From contig JAFDZS010000015.1 of assembly GCA_018266775.1 (NCBI GenBank), positions 62,001 through 126,000 on the forward strand: a stretch of DNA of 64,000 nucleotides. The letters are read 5' to 3'. Below the pieces are notes generated by a model. That model saw only the letters and a list, made by a program, of their open reading frames with translations, had not been told where the DNA came from and ran no database searches. The translations under genes and the position numbers were made by a program. Numbering within the stretch: the first letter of the stretch is position 1; the number at the start of each line of letters is the position of its first letter. Source of the stretch: Bacteroidota bacterium (lineage in GTDB: Bacteria; Bacteroidota; Bacteroidia; Chitinophagales; Chitinophagaceae). Positions 18,576 through 27,511 of this stretch are shown one piece after another.

Positions 18576-20309
18576 TTAACTAAAACTTCTTCTTTCTCTC
18601 GGAGCAAAAGATTTCTTTCTGTCTCTTGAACCATTATCATCGGCAGGGCGCCTGTAACCGCCATCAGCTTCGTTCATACGGATGGTGCGGTTATTATAGC
18701 GTTTACCGTCGATGGCATTGATCATGCGACCGGCCTCTGCTTTATCAATTTCCACCCAGCTGTTCATTTCACGCATATCAATTTTGCCCAGTACTTCTTT
18801 TTTTAAATTACTTTCATCCAGAATAAACTGTAAAAAACTGGCTTTGTAAAAACCGTCTTTAGTACCCAGGTTGATGAACAGCCTGGTATAACCATTGTCA
18901 CGGCGGCGGAAATCGCTGCGTTCTGTGCGGCCGGTATTTCGTGTGTCCTTTGCATTAAGTTGCCTCCTGTCTCCCCGCATTTCATTGCGGTTCAGGTCTT
19001 CAGCATTTTCATAATATTTTAAGAACTGGTTAAATTCCAGTGCAGCCACACGTTGCAATACTTCTTCTTTGCTTACGTCTGCAAATTTTTCCATCAGGTC
19101 AGGAAGGAAAGTTTCGTAATCGCCATGGCTAACATCTGCCTGCATTAAAGTATCCATAAAATGGAAGAATTGTTTGCGGCAAACTTCTTTGCCTGATGGT
19201 ACATCCACTTTATGAAATTTGGCATTAATCATACGCTCCAGCGATTTGATCTTGTATATCTCTTTGCTATGGCAGATAGATAAACAAATACCTGTTTTAC
19301 CAGCCCTGCCGGTACGGCCACTGCGGTGGGTATACACTTCCATGTCGTCCGGTAATTCGTAATTGATTACGTGGGTAACGCCATCCACATCAATACCCCT
19401 TGCAGCAACATCAGTTGCAATCAGCAATTGCAGGTTTTTGGTACGGAAACGCCCCATTACTTTATCACGCTGTTGCTGAGTAAGGTCACCATGCAGCGCC
19501 TCAATCTCATAACCCGATTTAGCAAGGCGTTCACTGATTTCCTGAGCGTCTGCCTTGGTGCGGGTGAAAATAATACCATACATACCCGGATTAAAATCGA
19601 TCAGGCGTTTCAGTGCCTCAAAACGGTGCTGCTGTGCTACCACAAAATACTGGTGATCGATATTGGCATTACCACTGTTCTTCTTGCCCACGGTTACTTC
19701 CTTGGGAGAATCCATGTAATTTTTGGAAATCGCCCTCACTTCCGGTGGCATAGTGGCGCTGAACAGCCAGGTGCTTTCGCGGTTGATAGTATTTTTTAAA
19801 ACAAAATCAATATCATCGCGGAAGCCCATGTTCAGCATTTCATCTGCTTCATCCAGTACCACATATTTCACCTGCTGCAGGTCAATAGCTTTTCTTTCAA
19901 TTAAATCAATCAACCTGCCGGGAGTGGCCACAACAATCTGCACGCCTTTTTTAAGGTTGCGTATTTGCATAGTGATAGAAGCGCCACCGTATACCGCTTC
20001 GGTAAAAATGTTCTTACTGTATTTTTTAAATTTTTCCAGGTCGTTGGTGATCTGCAGGCACAATTCCCTTGTAGGGCAAACCACCAGGGCTTGCGCATGC
20101 CTTTGAGATGGATCAATCAATTGTAATAAGGGTAAACCAAAAGCGGCAGTTTTACCCGTGCCGGTTTGTGCTAAACCAATAAAATCTGTGGTTCCTGAAA
20201 GGAGAATAGGAATAGCCTTTTGCTGTATTTCAGAAGGGGTTTCAAAACCCAGGTCGGTAACAGCTTGTACCAATTGTTCGTTTAAGCCTAAAGCTTCAAA
20301 TGCATTCAT
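18576..20309 (-). CDS. DEAD-box RNA helicase with DbpA-type RNA-binding domain
   Basis: This is an ATP-dependent RNA helicase of the CsdA/DeaD type, with a likely role in ribosome assembly or RNA decay, often at low temperature. The product has the Q motif region (TPSEIQQKAIP), the P-loop AQTGTGKT near residue 48, DEAD near residue 150, SAT, and the C-terminal HRSGRTGRAGKTG. The C-terminus has a basic, arginine-rich linker and then a DbpA-like RNA-binding domain (TRLFINLGTKDGFYKAS...). The frame also reads from an ATG at 20372, but homologues begin at MNAFEALGLNEQ, so I place the start at 20309. Confidence 0.93.
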   Translation of the reverse strand: MNAFEALGLNEQLVQAVTDLGFETPSEIQQKAIPILLSGTTDFIGLAQTGTGKTAAFGLPLLQLIDPSQRHAQALVVCPTRELCLQITNDLEKFKKYSKNIFTEAVYGGASITMQIRNLKKGVQIVVATPGRLIDLIERKAIDLQQVKYVVLDEADEMLNMGFRDDIDFVLKNTINRESTWLFSATMPPEVRAISKNYMDSPKEVTVGKKNSGNANIDHQYFVVAQQHRFEALKRLIDFNPGMYGIIFTRTKADAQEISERLAKSGYEIEALHGDLTQQQRDKVMGRFRTKNLQLLIATDVAARGIDVDGVTHVINYELPDDMEVYTHRSGRTGRAGKTGICLSICHSKEIYKIKSLERMINAKFHKVDVPSGKEVCRKQFFHFMDTLMQADVSHGDYETFLPDLMEKFADVSKEEVLQRVAALEFNQFLKYYENAEDLNRNEMRGDRRQLNAKDTRNTGRTERSDFRRRDNGYTRLFINLGTKDGFYKASFLQFILDESNLKKEVLGKIDMREMNSWVEIDKAEAGRMINAIDGKRYNNRTIRMNEADGGYRRPADDNGSRDRKKSFAPRERRSFS

Positions 20310-20507
20310 GTAAAATAAAAATGTTTTGTGATAGCCACATGCCTGAACCGGCACACCCCGCCGGTATTTCATGCTTCGGCCGTTGGAGAACCCCTGCCCC
20401 GGGCAGTGGTTATAAATAAAAGGAGAAAAGTGAACTTGCGGTTATCCTCTTTCAACAGCAACTGAGCATGTCATGTAATTCTCAGTTATATAAATTAAAA
20501 ACCGGCG

Positions 20508-20538
20508 CAAAGGTAATGCTTTTGCCGGGGATTACAAT
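20508..20538 (-). promoter_or_regulatory. Promoter of the DEAD-box helicase, with a long leader
   Basis: On the minus strand a -7 element TACCTTTG (complement of 20508-20515) is preceded, after exactly 19 bases, by ATTG (complement of 20535-20538), a fair match to the -33 TTTG. This spacing is standard for Bacteroidota. The predicted message starts near 20500 and so carries a leader of about 190 bases before the start at 20309. The leader includes a GC-rich palindrome near 20394-20406. Confidence 0.6.
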
Positions 20539-20575
20539 TTTAATTACGAGATTTGCGTTTTAATTTAATTTTAAT

Positions 20576-20592
20576 GCGTGGTTAAACCACGC
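20576..20592. promoter_or_regulatory. 17-bp palindrome upstream of the 332-residue secreted protein
   Basis: The arms GCGTGGTT and AACCACGC are perfect inverted repeats around one central base. The site lies 38 bases before the ATG at 20630 and about 40 bases upstream of the helicase promoter. It could be an operator for the envelope gene or a small hairpin in its leader; nothing in the sequence decides this. Confidence 0.4.
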
Positions 20593-20629
20593 CAGAACCC
20601 TCAAGTCAAAGCAAACTCAACGAAACCGT

Positions 20630-21628
20630 ATGCAAAAAGTTGTCCTGCTCATCATAGCAGCAATGTTCGCCATTTTACCCTTTGCCCATGCGCAAAACAT
20701 TGATTCCCTTTCTCAAAAGGATAAGGCGATGCTGGATTCTATGATGGCCAATGACGAATTTTTGAAACTGGCTCAGCAACCCGCAAAAGGTTCAGTGGAT
20801 ATCAGTGCAGGAATAGGCAACGGATCTTTTAGCTCACATAATAACGCCGCCAATGCCACAGGAGTGGATAATAAACTCATCTATACCCCGTCAGTGGTGT
20901 ATCATACCAAAAATGGGTTCAGTTTTGGTGCCACCGGCTTTTTTACAAGCGACTCTGCAACGGGTACGGAATTATATCAAACCGGTTTAATGGCAGGTTA
21001 TGAATATGATGGCAAAGAAGTATCAACCGGTATCACGTATACGCGTTTTTTAAGTGATATGAACAAGTATAATAACAAATCCATTTATCAAAACGATGTG
21101 TATGCCTTTGTAAAAAAAGCAAAAGGTGCCATACAACCCGGTATCGCTTTTGGTTTTGACAATGGTAAATTTAAAGAAGCAGACATGGCATCTGTACTGT
21201 TGAGAAGGCCGCTTAACCCACGCGGCGACACTATTATTACGGGCATCGATTCTACCGATAATAAAACCACTTATTATTCAATCACTGCGAGTGTGGAACA
21301 TGATTTTGTGTTTAAAAAAATCTTTTCTAAAGATGATGAATTAGATTTCACACCTTCATTAATGCTGAATGTGGGCAAAGATGACCTGAATCAAACTCAT
21401 ACCAATACCATTAACCGGCCACTTGTAAAAAAGTTATTGGCAAGGAGAAAAAAAGTTACACCAACCAATCAGTTTGAAGCACAATCTGTAGCAGCCTCTT
21501 TTGATTGTACGTATAATACCGGTAAATTTTTCCTGCAACCTAATCTGTACCTCGACTATTATTTGCCCAGTACAACAACTAAAAGACTGACTGCAATTTT
21601 CAACGTCTCTGTAGGCTTTTCATTTTAA
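20630..21628 (+). CDS. Exported protein, possibly an outer-membrane barrel, unknown function
   Basis: I do not recognise a named family. The 332-residue product has a signal peptide (VVLLIIAAMFAILPFAHAQ) and a mature part rich in alternating aromatic and polar residues. There are repeated segments of the form YxxxxxFSFGxTGFF and a final aromatic residue (FNVSVGFSF). This pattern is typical of outer-membrane beta barrels. The gene is followed by another barrel-like gene on the same strand about 100 bases later. No signature pins down its role. Confidence 0.65.
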   Translation: MQKVVLLIIAAMFAILPFAHAQNIDSLSQKDKAMLDSMMANDEFLKLAQQPAKGSVDISAGIGNGSFSSHNNAANATGVDNKLIYTPSVVYHTKNGFSFGATGFFTSDSATGTELYQTGLMAGYEYDGKEVSTGITYTRFLSDMNKYNNKSIYQNDVYAFVKKAKGAIQPGIAFGFDNGKFKEADMASVLLRRPLNPRGDTIITGIDSTDNKTTYYSITASVEHDFVFKKIFSKDDELDFTPSLMLNVGKDDLNQTHTNTINRPLVKKLLARRKKVTPTNQFEAQSVAASFDCTYNTGKFFLQPNLYLDYYLPSTTTKRLTAIFNVSVGFSF

Positions 21629-21724
21629 TATCAACGCATTGTCTTAACAAAACATTAGCCACGGCCGCTGATGGTTGGCACATAACTTGAAATTAAGAGT
21701 TGAACAAAACAAATAATTTTATTT

Positions 21725-22306
21725 ATGAAAACAAAACTCTTATTCGCAGCCATAATCTGCCTTTCATGCACGGGTGCATTTGCACAAAAAATACAAGTTG
21801 GTGCCAAAGGTGGTGCCACCATGAATAAACTTACCGGGCAAACTTTTAAAGACCAGTTTACTTATGGTTATCACCTCGGCGGTTTCGTTTCAGTTGGATT
21901 GGGAAAGAAATTTGCCATTCAGCCGGAAGTGATGTTTAACCAGGTTAATGTAGATACTTCCAATAAATTCAGCGATATCTATCATTTTAATAAACTCAAT
22001 TCCGTACAATTAAAATACCTGACTATTCCACTATTACTGAATTACAATGCTGTTGGTAAACTGATCACATTGCAGGCCGGCCCGCAGTTTGGTGTGCTGA
22101 TGAATAAGAGTAAAACTTTAGTACAAAATGGAAAGGATGCATTTAAAAACGGCGACTTCAGTATGATTGGTGGGGTACAACTGAATATTTCTCATTTCAA
22201 AATTTATGGCCGTTACCTTGTTGGGCTGAATAACCTGAATGATATAGATAACCAGGACAAATGGAAAAGCCAAAGCATCCAGTTAGGAGTAGGGCTTACC
22301 TTATAA
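21725..22306 (+). CDS. Outer-membrane beta-barrel protein, porin family
   Basis: The 193-residue product has a signal peptide ending at GAFAQ, then the pattern IQVGAKGGATMNKLTG seen at the first strand of small 8-stranded barrels. Later segments (YHLGGFVSVGLGKKFAIQPEVMF, KLITLQAGPQFGVLMN, IQLGVGLTL) alternate hydrophobic and polar residues, and the chain ends in an aliphatic strand. This fits the outer-membrane beta-barrel domain common in Bacteroidota. It probably sits in the outer membrane. No transport substrate can be inferred. Confidence 0.8.
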   Translation: MKTKLLFAAIICLSCTGAFAQKIQVGAKGGATMNKLTGQTFKDQFTYGYHLGGFVSVGLGKKFAIQPEVMFNQVNVDTSNKFSDIYHFNKLNSVQLKYLTIPLLLNYNAVGKLITLQAGPQFGVLMNKSKTLVQNGKDAFKNGDFSMIGGVQLNISHFKIYGRYLVGLNNLNDIDNQDKWKSQSIQLGVGLTL

Positions 22307-22324
22307 AATAATTGCTGCATCAGT

Positions 22325-22894
22325 TCAGGGGCGGATGATGTGTATCGTACCATCAGCATTCCACCTGATGATGGCAGAAGGATTTGATGGATTGGTTTCA
22401 TGCTGGCGGTGTTGAACAATATAGTCAACACCGCTTTTTATTTGCGGTTCTATATCGTTAAAAATTTTTGGGGATGGATGACCGGAAATATTTGCGGATG
22501 TTGAAACAATGGGTTTATTAAAAAGCCTGATCAATGCACGGCAAAAAGGATCATTCACAATACGGATAGCAATACTGCCATCCTGGTTGATTAAATTGGA
22601 AGCGAGATTTTTTGCCCCATCATAAATTACAGTAGTGGGCTTGGTTACCTGTTTCAGGTAATCAATAATTTCTGCTGATGGATGCTGCACATAAGATGTG
22701 ATTTCTTCTTCATCGGCCAGCAATATGATCATACTCTTTTCATCAGCACGTTTTTTTAATTTGTAAATTTTGGCCACTGCGCTTTCATTGGTGGCATCAC
22801 AACCAATGCCCCAAATGGTATCAGTAGGGTAGAGCATCGTTTTCCCTTCCTGCAAAGCAGCTAATGATAGTTGTATATCGTTTTCAAAATTCAT
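22325..22894 (-). CDS. tsaC: L-threonylcarbamoyladenylate synthase (TsaC/Sua5/YrdC)
   Basis: This enzyme makes threonylcarbamoyl-AMP from threonine, bicarbonate and ATP, the first step of t6A formation at tRNA position 37. The 189-residue product shows the YrdC core: TMLYPTDTIWGIGCDATN near residue 20, KIYKLKKRADEKSMIILL near residue 43, and the pocket segment VSTSANISGHPSP near residue 130. It is the short form without a Sua5 C-terminal domain. Its start overlaps the end of the next gene upstream by 4 bases, so the two are translationally coupled. Confidence 0.92.
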   Translation of the reverse strand: MNFENDIQLSLAALQEGKTMLYPTDTIWGIGCDATNESAVAKIYKLKKRADEKSMIILLADEEEITSYVQHPSAEIIDYLKQVTKPTTVIYDGAKNLASNLINQDGSIAIRIVNDPFCRALIRLFNKPIVSTSANISGHPSPKIFNDIEPQIKSGVDYIVQHRQHETNPSNPSAIIRWNADGTIHIIRP

Positions 22895-23886
22895 GATGAC
22901 TGATGGAGTAATGCGGTAACAGCGTCAACAATTTTTTGTTCATCTAATTGCAGTAAACATTGCGGTGTGCCAAATACTTTACAGGTATTGCTAACACAAG
23001 GCTCGCAGGGCAGCTGCCCCAGCCTGATGATAGTGCGGTTCACTGCGTTGTATGGAGCCGTATTATTTTCATTGCCTGCGCCAAATAACACCACCACCGG
23101 TGTGCCTGATGCGTTGGCAACATGCGCAGGCCCACTGTCTGTGGTGAGCATCAATTGTGCAGATGCAAGTACATCAGTTAATTCACGCAATGATGTTTTG
23201 CCTGCAAGGTTGCTGATGTTATGAATATTGCTTAGTCCGTTGAATACTGCATCCACATGATCCTTTTCTTTATTGCTGCCGATCAAAATAATTTCCTGGG
23301 CGATATTTTTTTGAACGGCTTCAATTATAGTAACAGCTTTCTCCACCGGCAGCCTTCTTGAATCCGCTTCTGAATTGATATTGATAACAACCGCATTTTT
23401 TTTAACTGCTGCTGGGTGCAATAATGAAACTTGTGTATGTTGGTATAATGCATTTGTAAATTGTTGCAATAGATCAACATATTCATCAACACGGTGCAAA
23501 TCTTTTTTCTTACGGTAAGATTTGCTGAGAAAAAAAGAACGCAATTCTTTTTTATAACCAATGCGCTGTTTTGCACCGGTGCCCCATGCCATAACTGCTG
23601 AAGAAAAAGAATCGGGCAGGCAGAAGAAAAGATCGTAATGATTATCCCGTAATGTTTTGCCAAAACGATAAGCCCCGCGTAATCCTTTATGTACCTGTTT
23701 GTCGAAAATAAAATGGTTGCGGTGTGCAGGAAAATAGTCCAATAAAAAGTCAATTCCTTTTTTGGCAATTACATCAATTGCCGCATCGGGATATTGTTGC
23801 TGCAATGCTTTTATGAACGCTGTGCTCATCACCATATCACCCAACCAGTTGGGTAAGCGTACAAGTATGTTGGTGACAGGTTTCAA
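22891..23886 (-). CDS. Glycosyltransferase family 9, ADP-heptose:LPS heptosyltransferase type
   Basis: The 331-residue product is a GT-B enzyme of family 9, which adds heptose to the lipopolysaccharide core. It has the N-terminal signature LVRLPNWLGDMVMSTAFIKAL and, in the C-terminal half, LMLTTDSGPAHVANASGTPVV followed by PCEPC, the family pattern. I read a TTG start at 23886 (MKPVTN), because no ATG is available before the conserved N-terminus. The stop overlaps the tsaC start. It may instead transfer another sugar to surface glycans. Confidence 0.87.
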   Translation of the reverse strand: MKPVTNILVRLPNWLGDMVMSTAFIKALQQQYPDAAIDVIAKKGIDFLLDYFPAHRNHFIFDKQVHKGLRGAYRFGKTLRDNHYDLFFCLPDSFSSAVMAWGTGAKQRIGYKKELRSFFLSKSYRKKKDLHRVDEYVDLLQQFTNALYQHTQVSLLHPAAVKKNAVVININSEADSRRLPVEKAVTIIEAVQKNIAQEIILIGSNKEKDHVDAVFNGLSNIHNISNLAGKTSLRELTDVLASAQLMLTTDSGPAHVANASGTPVVVLFGAGNENNTAPYNAVNRTIIRLGQLPCEPCVSNTCKVFGTPQCLLQLDEQKIVDAVTALLHQSS

Positions 23887-24019
23887 AGCAGTGAAAATAA
23901 TTAATGATAATTAAGTAATAATTGCAGTTGCAAAGATGCAAAGGCTTCTGATGGCTGCAACCATCCTGACACCTCAGTATCTATTTACAGCACGTGCAAA
24001 AATCAACCTTTTTATTTAT

Positions 24020-24027
24020 TATGTTTG
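24020..24027 (+). promoter_or_regulatory. Bacteroidota -7 element before dapD
   Basis: TATGTTTG is an exact TAnnTTTG match and lies 15 bases upstream of the dapD ATG at 24042, giving a short leader. No clear -33 box is seen. This element supports the start at 24042 over in-frame upstream codons at 23994 and 24021, which would lie before or inside the promoter. Confidence 0.45.
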
Positions 24028-24041
24028 CAAAAATTTTTTCA

Positions 24042-24848
24042 ATGAAAGAACTGATATTAGAAGCCTGGGGCAACAGGGAATTATTAAAAGACAAAAAATA
24101 TGCTGATGCGGTACGTGCCGTGATTGAAGAAGTGGATAAAGGCCGCTTGCGCACAGCCTCGCCATCTGAAAACGGCTGGATGGTAAATGAATGGGTGAAA
24201 CAAGCCATCCTCATGTACTTTGGCATACAACAAATGGAAACATTTACTTTACCTCCGTTTGAATTTTATGATAAGATGAAACTGAAAAGCGATTACGCTT
24301 CATTAGGTGTGCGTGCTGTGCCGCATGCGGTGGCCCGTTATGGTGCATACATTGCAAAAAACGTGGTGCTGATGCCCAGTTATGTAAACATAGGTGCTTA
24401 TGTAGATGAAGGCACTATGGTGGATACATGGGCAACTGTGGGCAGTTGCGCACAAATTGGCAAGGGCGTGCACCTGAGTGGTGGTGTGGGCATTGGCGGT
24501 GTGCTGGAGCCTTTACAGGCCAGCCCCGTGATTGTGGAGGATGGTTGTTTTGTAGGCAGCCGATGTATTGTGGTGGAAGGTGTGATAGTAGAAAAAGAAG
24601 CTGTATTAGGCGCCAACGTTGTGCTTACACAATCTACCAAGATCATTGATGTAAGCGGCAGTGAACCGGTGGAAATGAAAGGCCGCATTCCTGCACGCAG
24701 CGTGGTGATTCCTGGTAGTTATACTAAAAAATTCCCTGCCGGTGAATTTGGTGTAGGCTGTGCTTTGATCATTGGCCAGCGTAAACCCAGCACCGACCTC
24801 AAGACCAGCCTGAATGATGCACTCAGGGATTTCAATGTAAGCGTGTAA
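24042..24848 (+). CDS. dapD: 2,3,4,5-tetrahydropyridine-2,6-dicarboxylate N-succinyltransferase
   Basis: DapD succinylates tetrahydrodipicolinate in the lysine and diaminopimelate pathway, using succinyl-CoA. The product has an N-terminal helical domain starting KELILEAWGNRELL. A left-handed beta-helix of hexapeptide repeats follows (VVLMPSYVNIGAYVDEGTMV, WATVGSCAQIGKGVHLSGGVGIGGVLEP). The C-terminal end has the CALIIGQRKPSTDLKTSL segment. The frame extends upstream but homologues begin at this methionine. The gene is monocistronic and ends in a terminator. Confidence 0.95.
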   Translation: MKELILEAWGNRELLKDKKYADAVRAVIEEVDKGRLRTASPSENGWMVNEWVKQAILMYFGIQQMETFTLPPFEFYDKMKLKSDYASLGVRAVPHAVARYGAYIAKNVVLMPSYVNIGAYVDEGTMVDTWATVGSCAQIGKGVHLSGGVGIGGVLEPLQASPVIVEDGCFVGSRCIVVEGVIVEKEAVLGANVVLTQSTKIIDVSGSEPVEMKGRIPARSVVIPGSYTKKFPAGEFGVGCALIIGQRKPSTDLKTSLNDALRDFNVSV

Positions 24849-24869
24849 ATCAATCATACACACATTCTT

Positions 24870-24911
24870 CAGAAACCCTGGTAACATCAATGTACCGGGG
24901 TTCTGTTTTTT
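24870..24911 (+). terminator. Rho-independent terminator after dapD
   Basis: The arms CAGAAACCCTGGTA and TACCGGGGTTCTG pair with one mismatched or wobble position, then a run of T residues follows at 24906-24911. It ends just before the ATG of the EamA gene at 24915, so the EamA gene needs its own promoter or readthrough. Confidence 0.8.
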
Positions 24912-24914
24912 ACG

Positions 24915-25838
24915 ATGGAAAAGAAAACAGTCAATACCATTTCCTGGGCAGGCATACTCATTACGCTGGTGGGCTCATTATTCTTTTCTACGAAAGCAGT
25001 TATTGTAAAATATGCGTTCCGGCATACGGGTGTGGATGTGGTGCCGTTGCTGGCTTTGCGCATGCTGTTTTCTTTACCTTTTTATATAGTGATGGCGTGG
25101 CTGGCATCACGCAATGCAAACAATCAAAAATTCACCCGCAAGCAATGGCTGGCCATTATTTTATTGGGGCTATTCGGTTATTACCTCAGCAGCCTGTTTG
25201 ATTTTTGGGGACTGCAATATATTTCTGCCGGAATAGAAAGGTTGATATTATTTCTGTATCCCACTTTTGTACTGCTCATCAATGCATTTTTATTTAAAGA
25301 GAAGATCAACCGCACACAATGGCTTGCAGTGATGATGACATACACCGGTATTGTACTGGCGTATGTGCATGAAGTGGATTTTGAGCGCAACAATCCACAG
25401 TTTATCGTGGGCAGCCTGCTTATCTTCTTATGCGCCATCACTTTTGCTATTTATATTGTGGGCAGTGGCCGCGTAATACCGGAAGTAGGCGCCACAAAAT
25501 TTACTGCTTATGCCATGCTGTTTTCAACAGCGGGCATTTTCATACATTTTATTATTGCCGGGCATTACAGCATATTAAACAGCGGCACCAGTTTTATTGG
25601 CTATGGATTGTTAATTGCCATTATAGCCACCGTAATACCCAGTTGGCTGATAGCTACCGGTACCAAAAAGATTGGCGCCAACAATGTGGCCATCATTTCC
25701 ACTATTGGGCCGGTTTCCACCATATTGCAGGCGCATTTTATCCTGGGTGAACCGGTATCAAAAGAGCAACTATTTGGCACCCTGCTGATTGTTATGGGCG
25801 TACTCATCATTGGCTGGAAGCCGAAGGAAAAGAATTGA
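24915..25838 (+). CDS. EamA/DMT-superfamily transporter
   Basis: The 307-residue product has ten predicted membrane helices in two repeats of about 145 residues, as in drug/metabolite exporters of the EamA family. The first repeat opens with GILITLVGSLFFSTKAVIVKYAF and the second with FLCAITFAIYIVGSGRV. The C-terminal end shows LLIVMGVLIIGWKPKE. It lies between the dapD terminator and the tRNA-Leu gene, and it is the last housekeeping protein before the integration site. The substrate is not visible. Confidence 0.87.
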   Translation: MEKKTVNTISWAGILITLVGSLFFSTKAVIVKYAFRHTGVDVVPLLALRMLFSLPFYIVMAWLASRNANNQKFTRKQWLAIILLGLFGYYLSSLFDFWGLQYISAGIERLILFLYPTFVLLINAFLFKEKINRTQWLAVMMTYTGIVLAYVHEVDFERNNPQFIVGSLLIFLCAITFAIYIVGSGRVIPEVGATKFTAYAMLFSTAGIFIHFIIAGHYSILNSGTSFIGYGLLIAIIATVIPSWLIATGTKKIGANNVAIISTIGPVSTILQAHFILGEPVSKEQLFGTLLIVMGVLIIGWKPKEKN

Positions 25839-25879
25839 CAATAAATTGCTGAACTTTTTCGCCGTTTCTTTTTTTCGCC

Positions 25880-27511
25880 TTACATTTGCAGCCCTGAATT
25901 ACGGATTACCGTTTGATGCCCAGATGGCGAAATTGGTAGACGCACTGTGTTCAGGTCGCAGCGCTCGCAAGGGTGTGCTGGTTCGAATCCAGTTCTGGGC
26001 ACCAAAGTGGACAAATCGAAATTTGACTCGGTTTGTCCATTTTTATTTTCGCTGATACCATTGCCCAGACTGTATATTAGCGAAACGGCTTCATTCATTC
26101 TGGCGGTTCGATAATGGAATCCGTCAAAAACGAGTTTTTCGGGGAATATCGAACCAATGATTTCTCTTTTGGCTTTATTATCAGCTTTTTCATAGAGGTT
26201 ATCCAGGCAGGTAAGGTTTGTTAAAGCCTTATTCAGCAAGGGTTCTATGCTTTTTCCTTCCTGTGATAATTCAATGAGCCTTGATTCAAGCCCTGTTATT
26301 TTCTTTTCGTACTCTGATTTTATAGAACGGTATTCCGAGGGCTCAATTTCATTTGATAAAAGCAATTTACGGGCATTTGCAAGCTCTGTATTTGCCTTTT
26401 CCAACGCATCCTTTACTTGCTTCAAATCTTCCCGTTGTGCCTTTGTTTGGGCTTTAAATTCTTCCTGCAAAACCATTTTGTAAACTTCAGCCATGCCGGG
26501 CTTTGGAACCAACTTTTTAAGTTCGCCTGAAAACAATTGATTTGCATTTTCTGCTTTAAACCTTGCTCCACAGGATGATGTGCAATGATAGTAATAGTAT
26601 CTGCCGTTTCGCCCTTTTGATGCACTGCCTGTTAATATCTTGCCGCATTTAGGGCAAATCAAATAACCTCTCAATTGCAGTTCATCCATGCTTCCAACTT
26701 TAGCCCTGTAAGTCCTTTTCTTCCCATCTAAATAATCCTGCACATCATAAAACAAAGCTTCTGAAATTATAGGCTTATGTAAACCCTGTACATGCCTTGC
26801 TTCTTCTTCTTTATAACCAGATAAATAAATTCGCCCGCAATAAACAGGATTTCTTAATAGATTCCAGAAATTAGCTTTGCAACATTTTACTCCTTTTGCA
26901 AAAGCTTGTTTCATTATTTGTTCAACATTCAACTGACCCTCTGCCAAAGTTTCAAAAACCCATTTCATGATATTTGCTTCAGGCTCTACTGGTGCAATAT
27001 ATTTTTTGCCATCTTCAGTTATTTTATTCGCATATCCAACAGGTGCAACACCCATCCACCTGCCTTCTTTTTTTGCTTTACGCATACCAAGCAGCACATT
27101 CAAAGCCCTGCGGTCGTTTTCAACCTCTGGCGCAGCCAAATAAAAAGCAAGCATCAATTTATTTTCAGGAACGGATAAGTCCAATGGTTGTTCGATTGCC
27201 TGCGGCTCCACACCGAGCTTACGCAGAATATTTATCATCTGGTAAGCATCGCCGGCATTACGGCTAAACCTATCCCATTTAGAAAACAAAACGAAATCAA
27301 CCAAATTTTTCTTCTTCTTTAAATCAAATAACAAACCATTCCACTTAGGACGGTTGAACGTCTTTGCAGAATGGTCTTCAAAAATTACTTGCCTGACTTT
27401 TATCTGGTTGTTTTCACAATACTTCCTTAAACGTTCCTCCTGGTCCCGCTGTGAGTACCCTTTGTCAGCCTGTTCATCTGTACTCACACGGATGTATAAA
27501 TCTGCTGTCAT
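25880..27511 (-). CDS. Large serine recombinase (ICE integrase) reading through the tRNA
   Basis: This is a phage/ICE-type serine integrase. The N-terminal resolvase domain begins LYIRVSTDEQADKGYS, with catalytic Ser10 and the arginine two residues before it. The recombinase domain follows (GRWMGVAPVGYAN, FWNLLRNPVYCGRIY). A zinc ribbon (LICPKCGK ... HCTSSCG) lies near residues 286-317, with a long coiled coil after that (about 350-430). The last 60 or so residues are not conserved-looking and are the antisense translation of the terminator, tRNA-Leu and its promoter. The true functional end is therefore probably before residue 500, with the stop supplied by the chromosome. It is coupled to a 46-residue gene upstream. 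Confidence 0.9.
   Translation of the reverse strand: MTADLYIRVSTDEQADKGYSQRDQEERLRKYCENNQIKVRQVIFEDHSAKTFNRPKWNGLLFDLKKKKNLVDFVLFSKWDRFSRNAGDAYQMINILRKLGVEPQAIEQPLDLSVPENKLMLAFYLAAPEVENDRRALNVLLGMRKAKKEGRWMGVAPVGYANKITEDGKKYIAPVEPEANIMKWVFETLAEGQLNVEQIMKQAFAKGVKCCKANFWNLLRNPVYCGRIYLSGYKEEEARHVQGLHKPIISEALFYDVQDYLDGKKRTYRAKVGSMDELQLRGYLICPKCGKILTGSASKGRNGRYYYYHCTSSCGARFKAENANQLFSGELKKLVPKPGMAEVYKMVLQEEFKAQTKAQREDLKQVKDALEKANTELANARKLLLSNEIEPSEYRSIKSEYEKKITGLESRLIELSQEGKSIEPLLNKALTNLTCLDNLYEKADNKAKREIIGSIFPEKLVFDGFHYRTARMNEAVSLIYSLGNGISENKNGQTESNFDLSTLVPRTGFEPAHPCERCDLNTVRLPISPSGHQTVIRNSGLQM
25881..25888 (+). promoter_or_regulatory. Promoter -7 element of tRNA-Leu
   Basis: TACATTTG is an exact match to TAnnTTTG, 29 bases upstream of the mature tRNA 5' end. 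It lies opposite the last codons of the antisense recombinase frame. Confidence 0.55.
25918..26004 (+). tRNA. tRNA-Leu(CAG), integration site of the ICE
   Basis: The acceptor arms GCCCAGA and TCTGGGC pair, followed by discriminator A and an encoded CCA. The anticodon stem CTGTG/CGCAG encloses the loop TTCAGGT, with anticodon CAG. A long variable arm (CGCTCGCAAGGGTG region) and the T-arm GGTTCGAATCC are present, as in a leucine tRNA. The gene appears intact at the element border, and the adjacent terminator completes the transcription unit. The serine recombinase frame reads through it antisense. Confidence 0.95.
26008..26044 (+). terminator. Terminator of tRNA-Leu
   Basis: The arms TGGACAAA (26008-26015) and TTTGTCCA (26032-26039) are a perfect 8-bp inverted repeat, followed by TTTTTATTTT. 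It starts 4 bases after the encoded CCA. If the element joins directly after the tRNA, this hairpin would be element DNA that substitutes for the original terminator. Confidence 0.75.

Noticed and set aside
24890..25201. 103-residue plus-strand frame overlapping the EamA gene start
   Set aside because: It overlaps the dapD terminator and a well-supported transporter in another frame and shows no motif.
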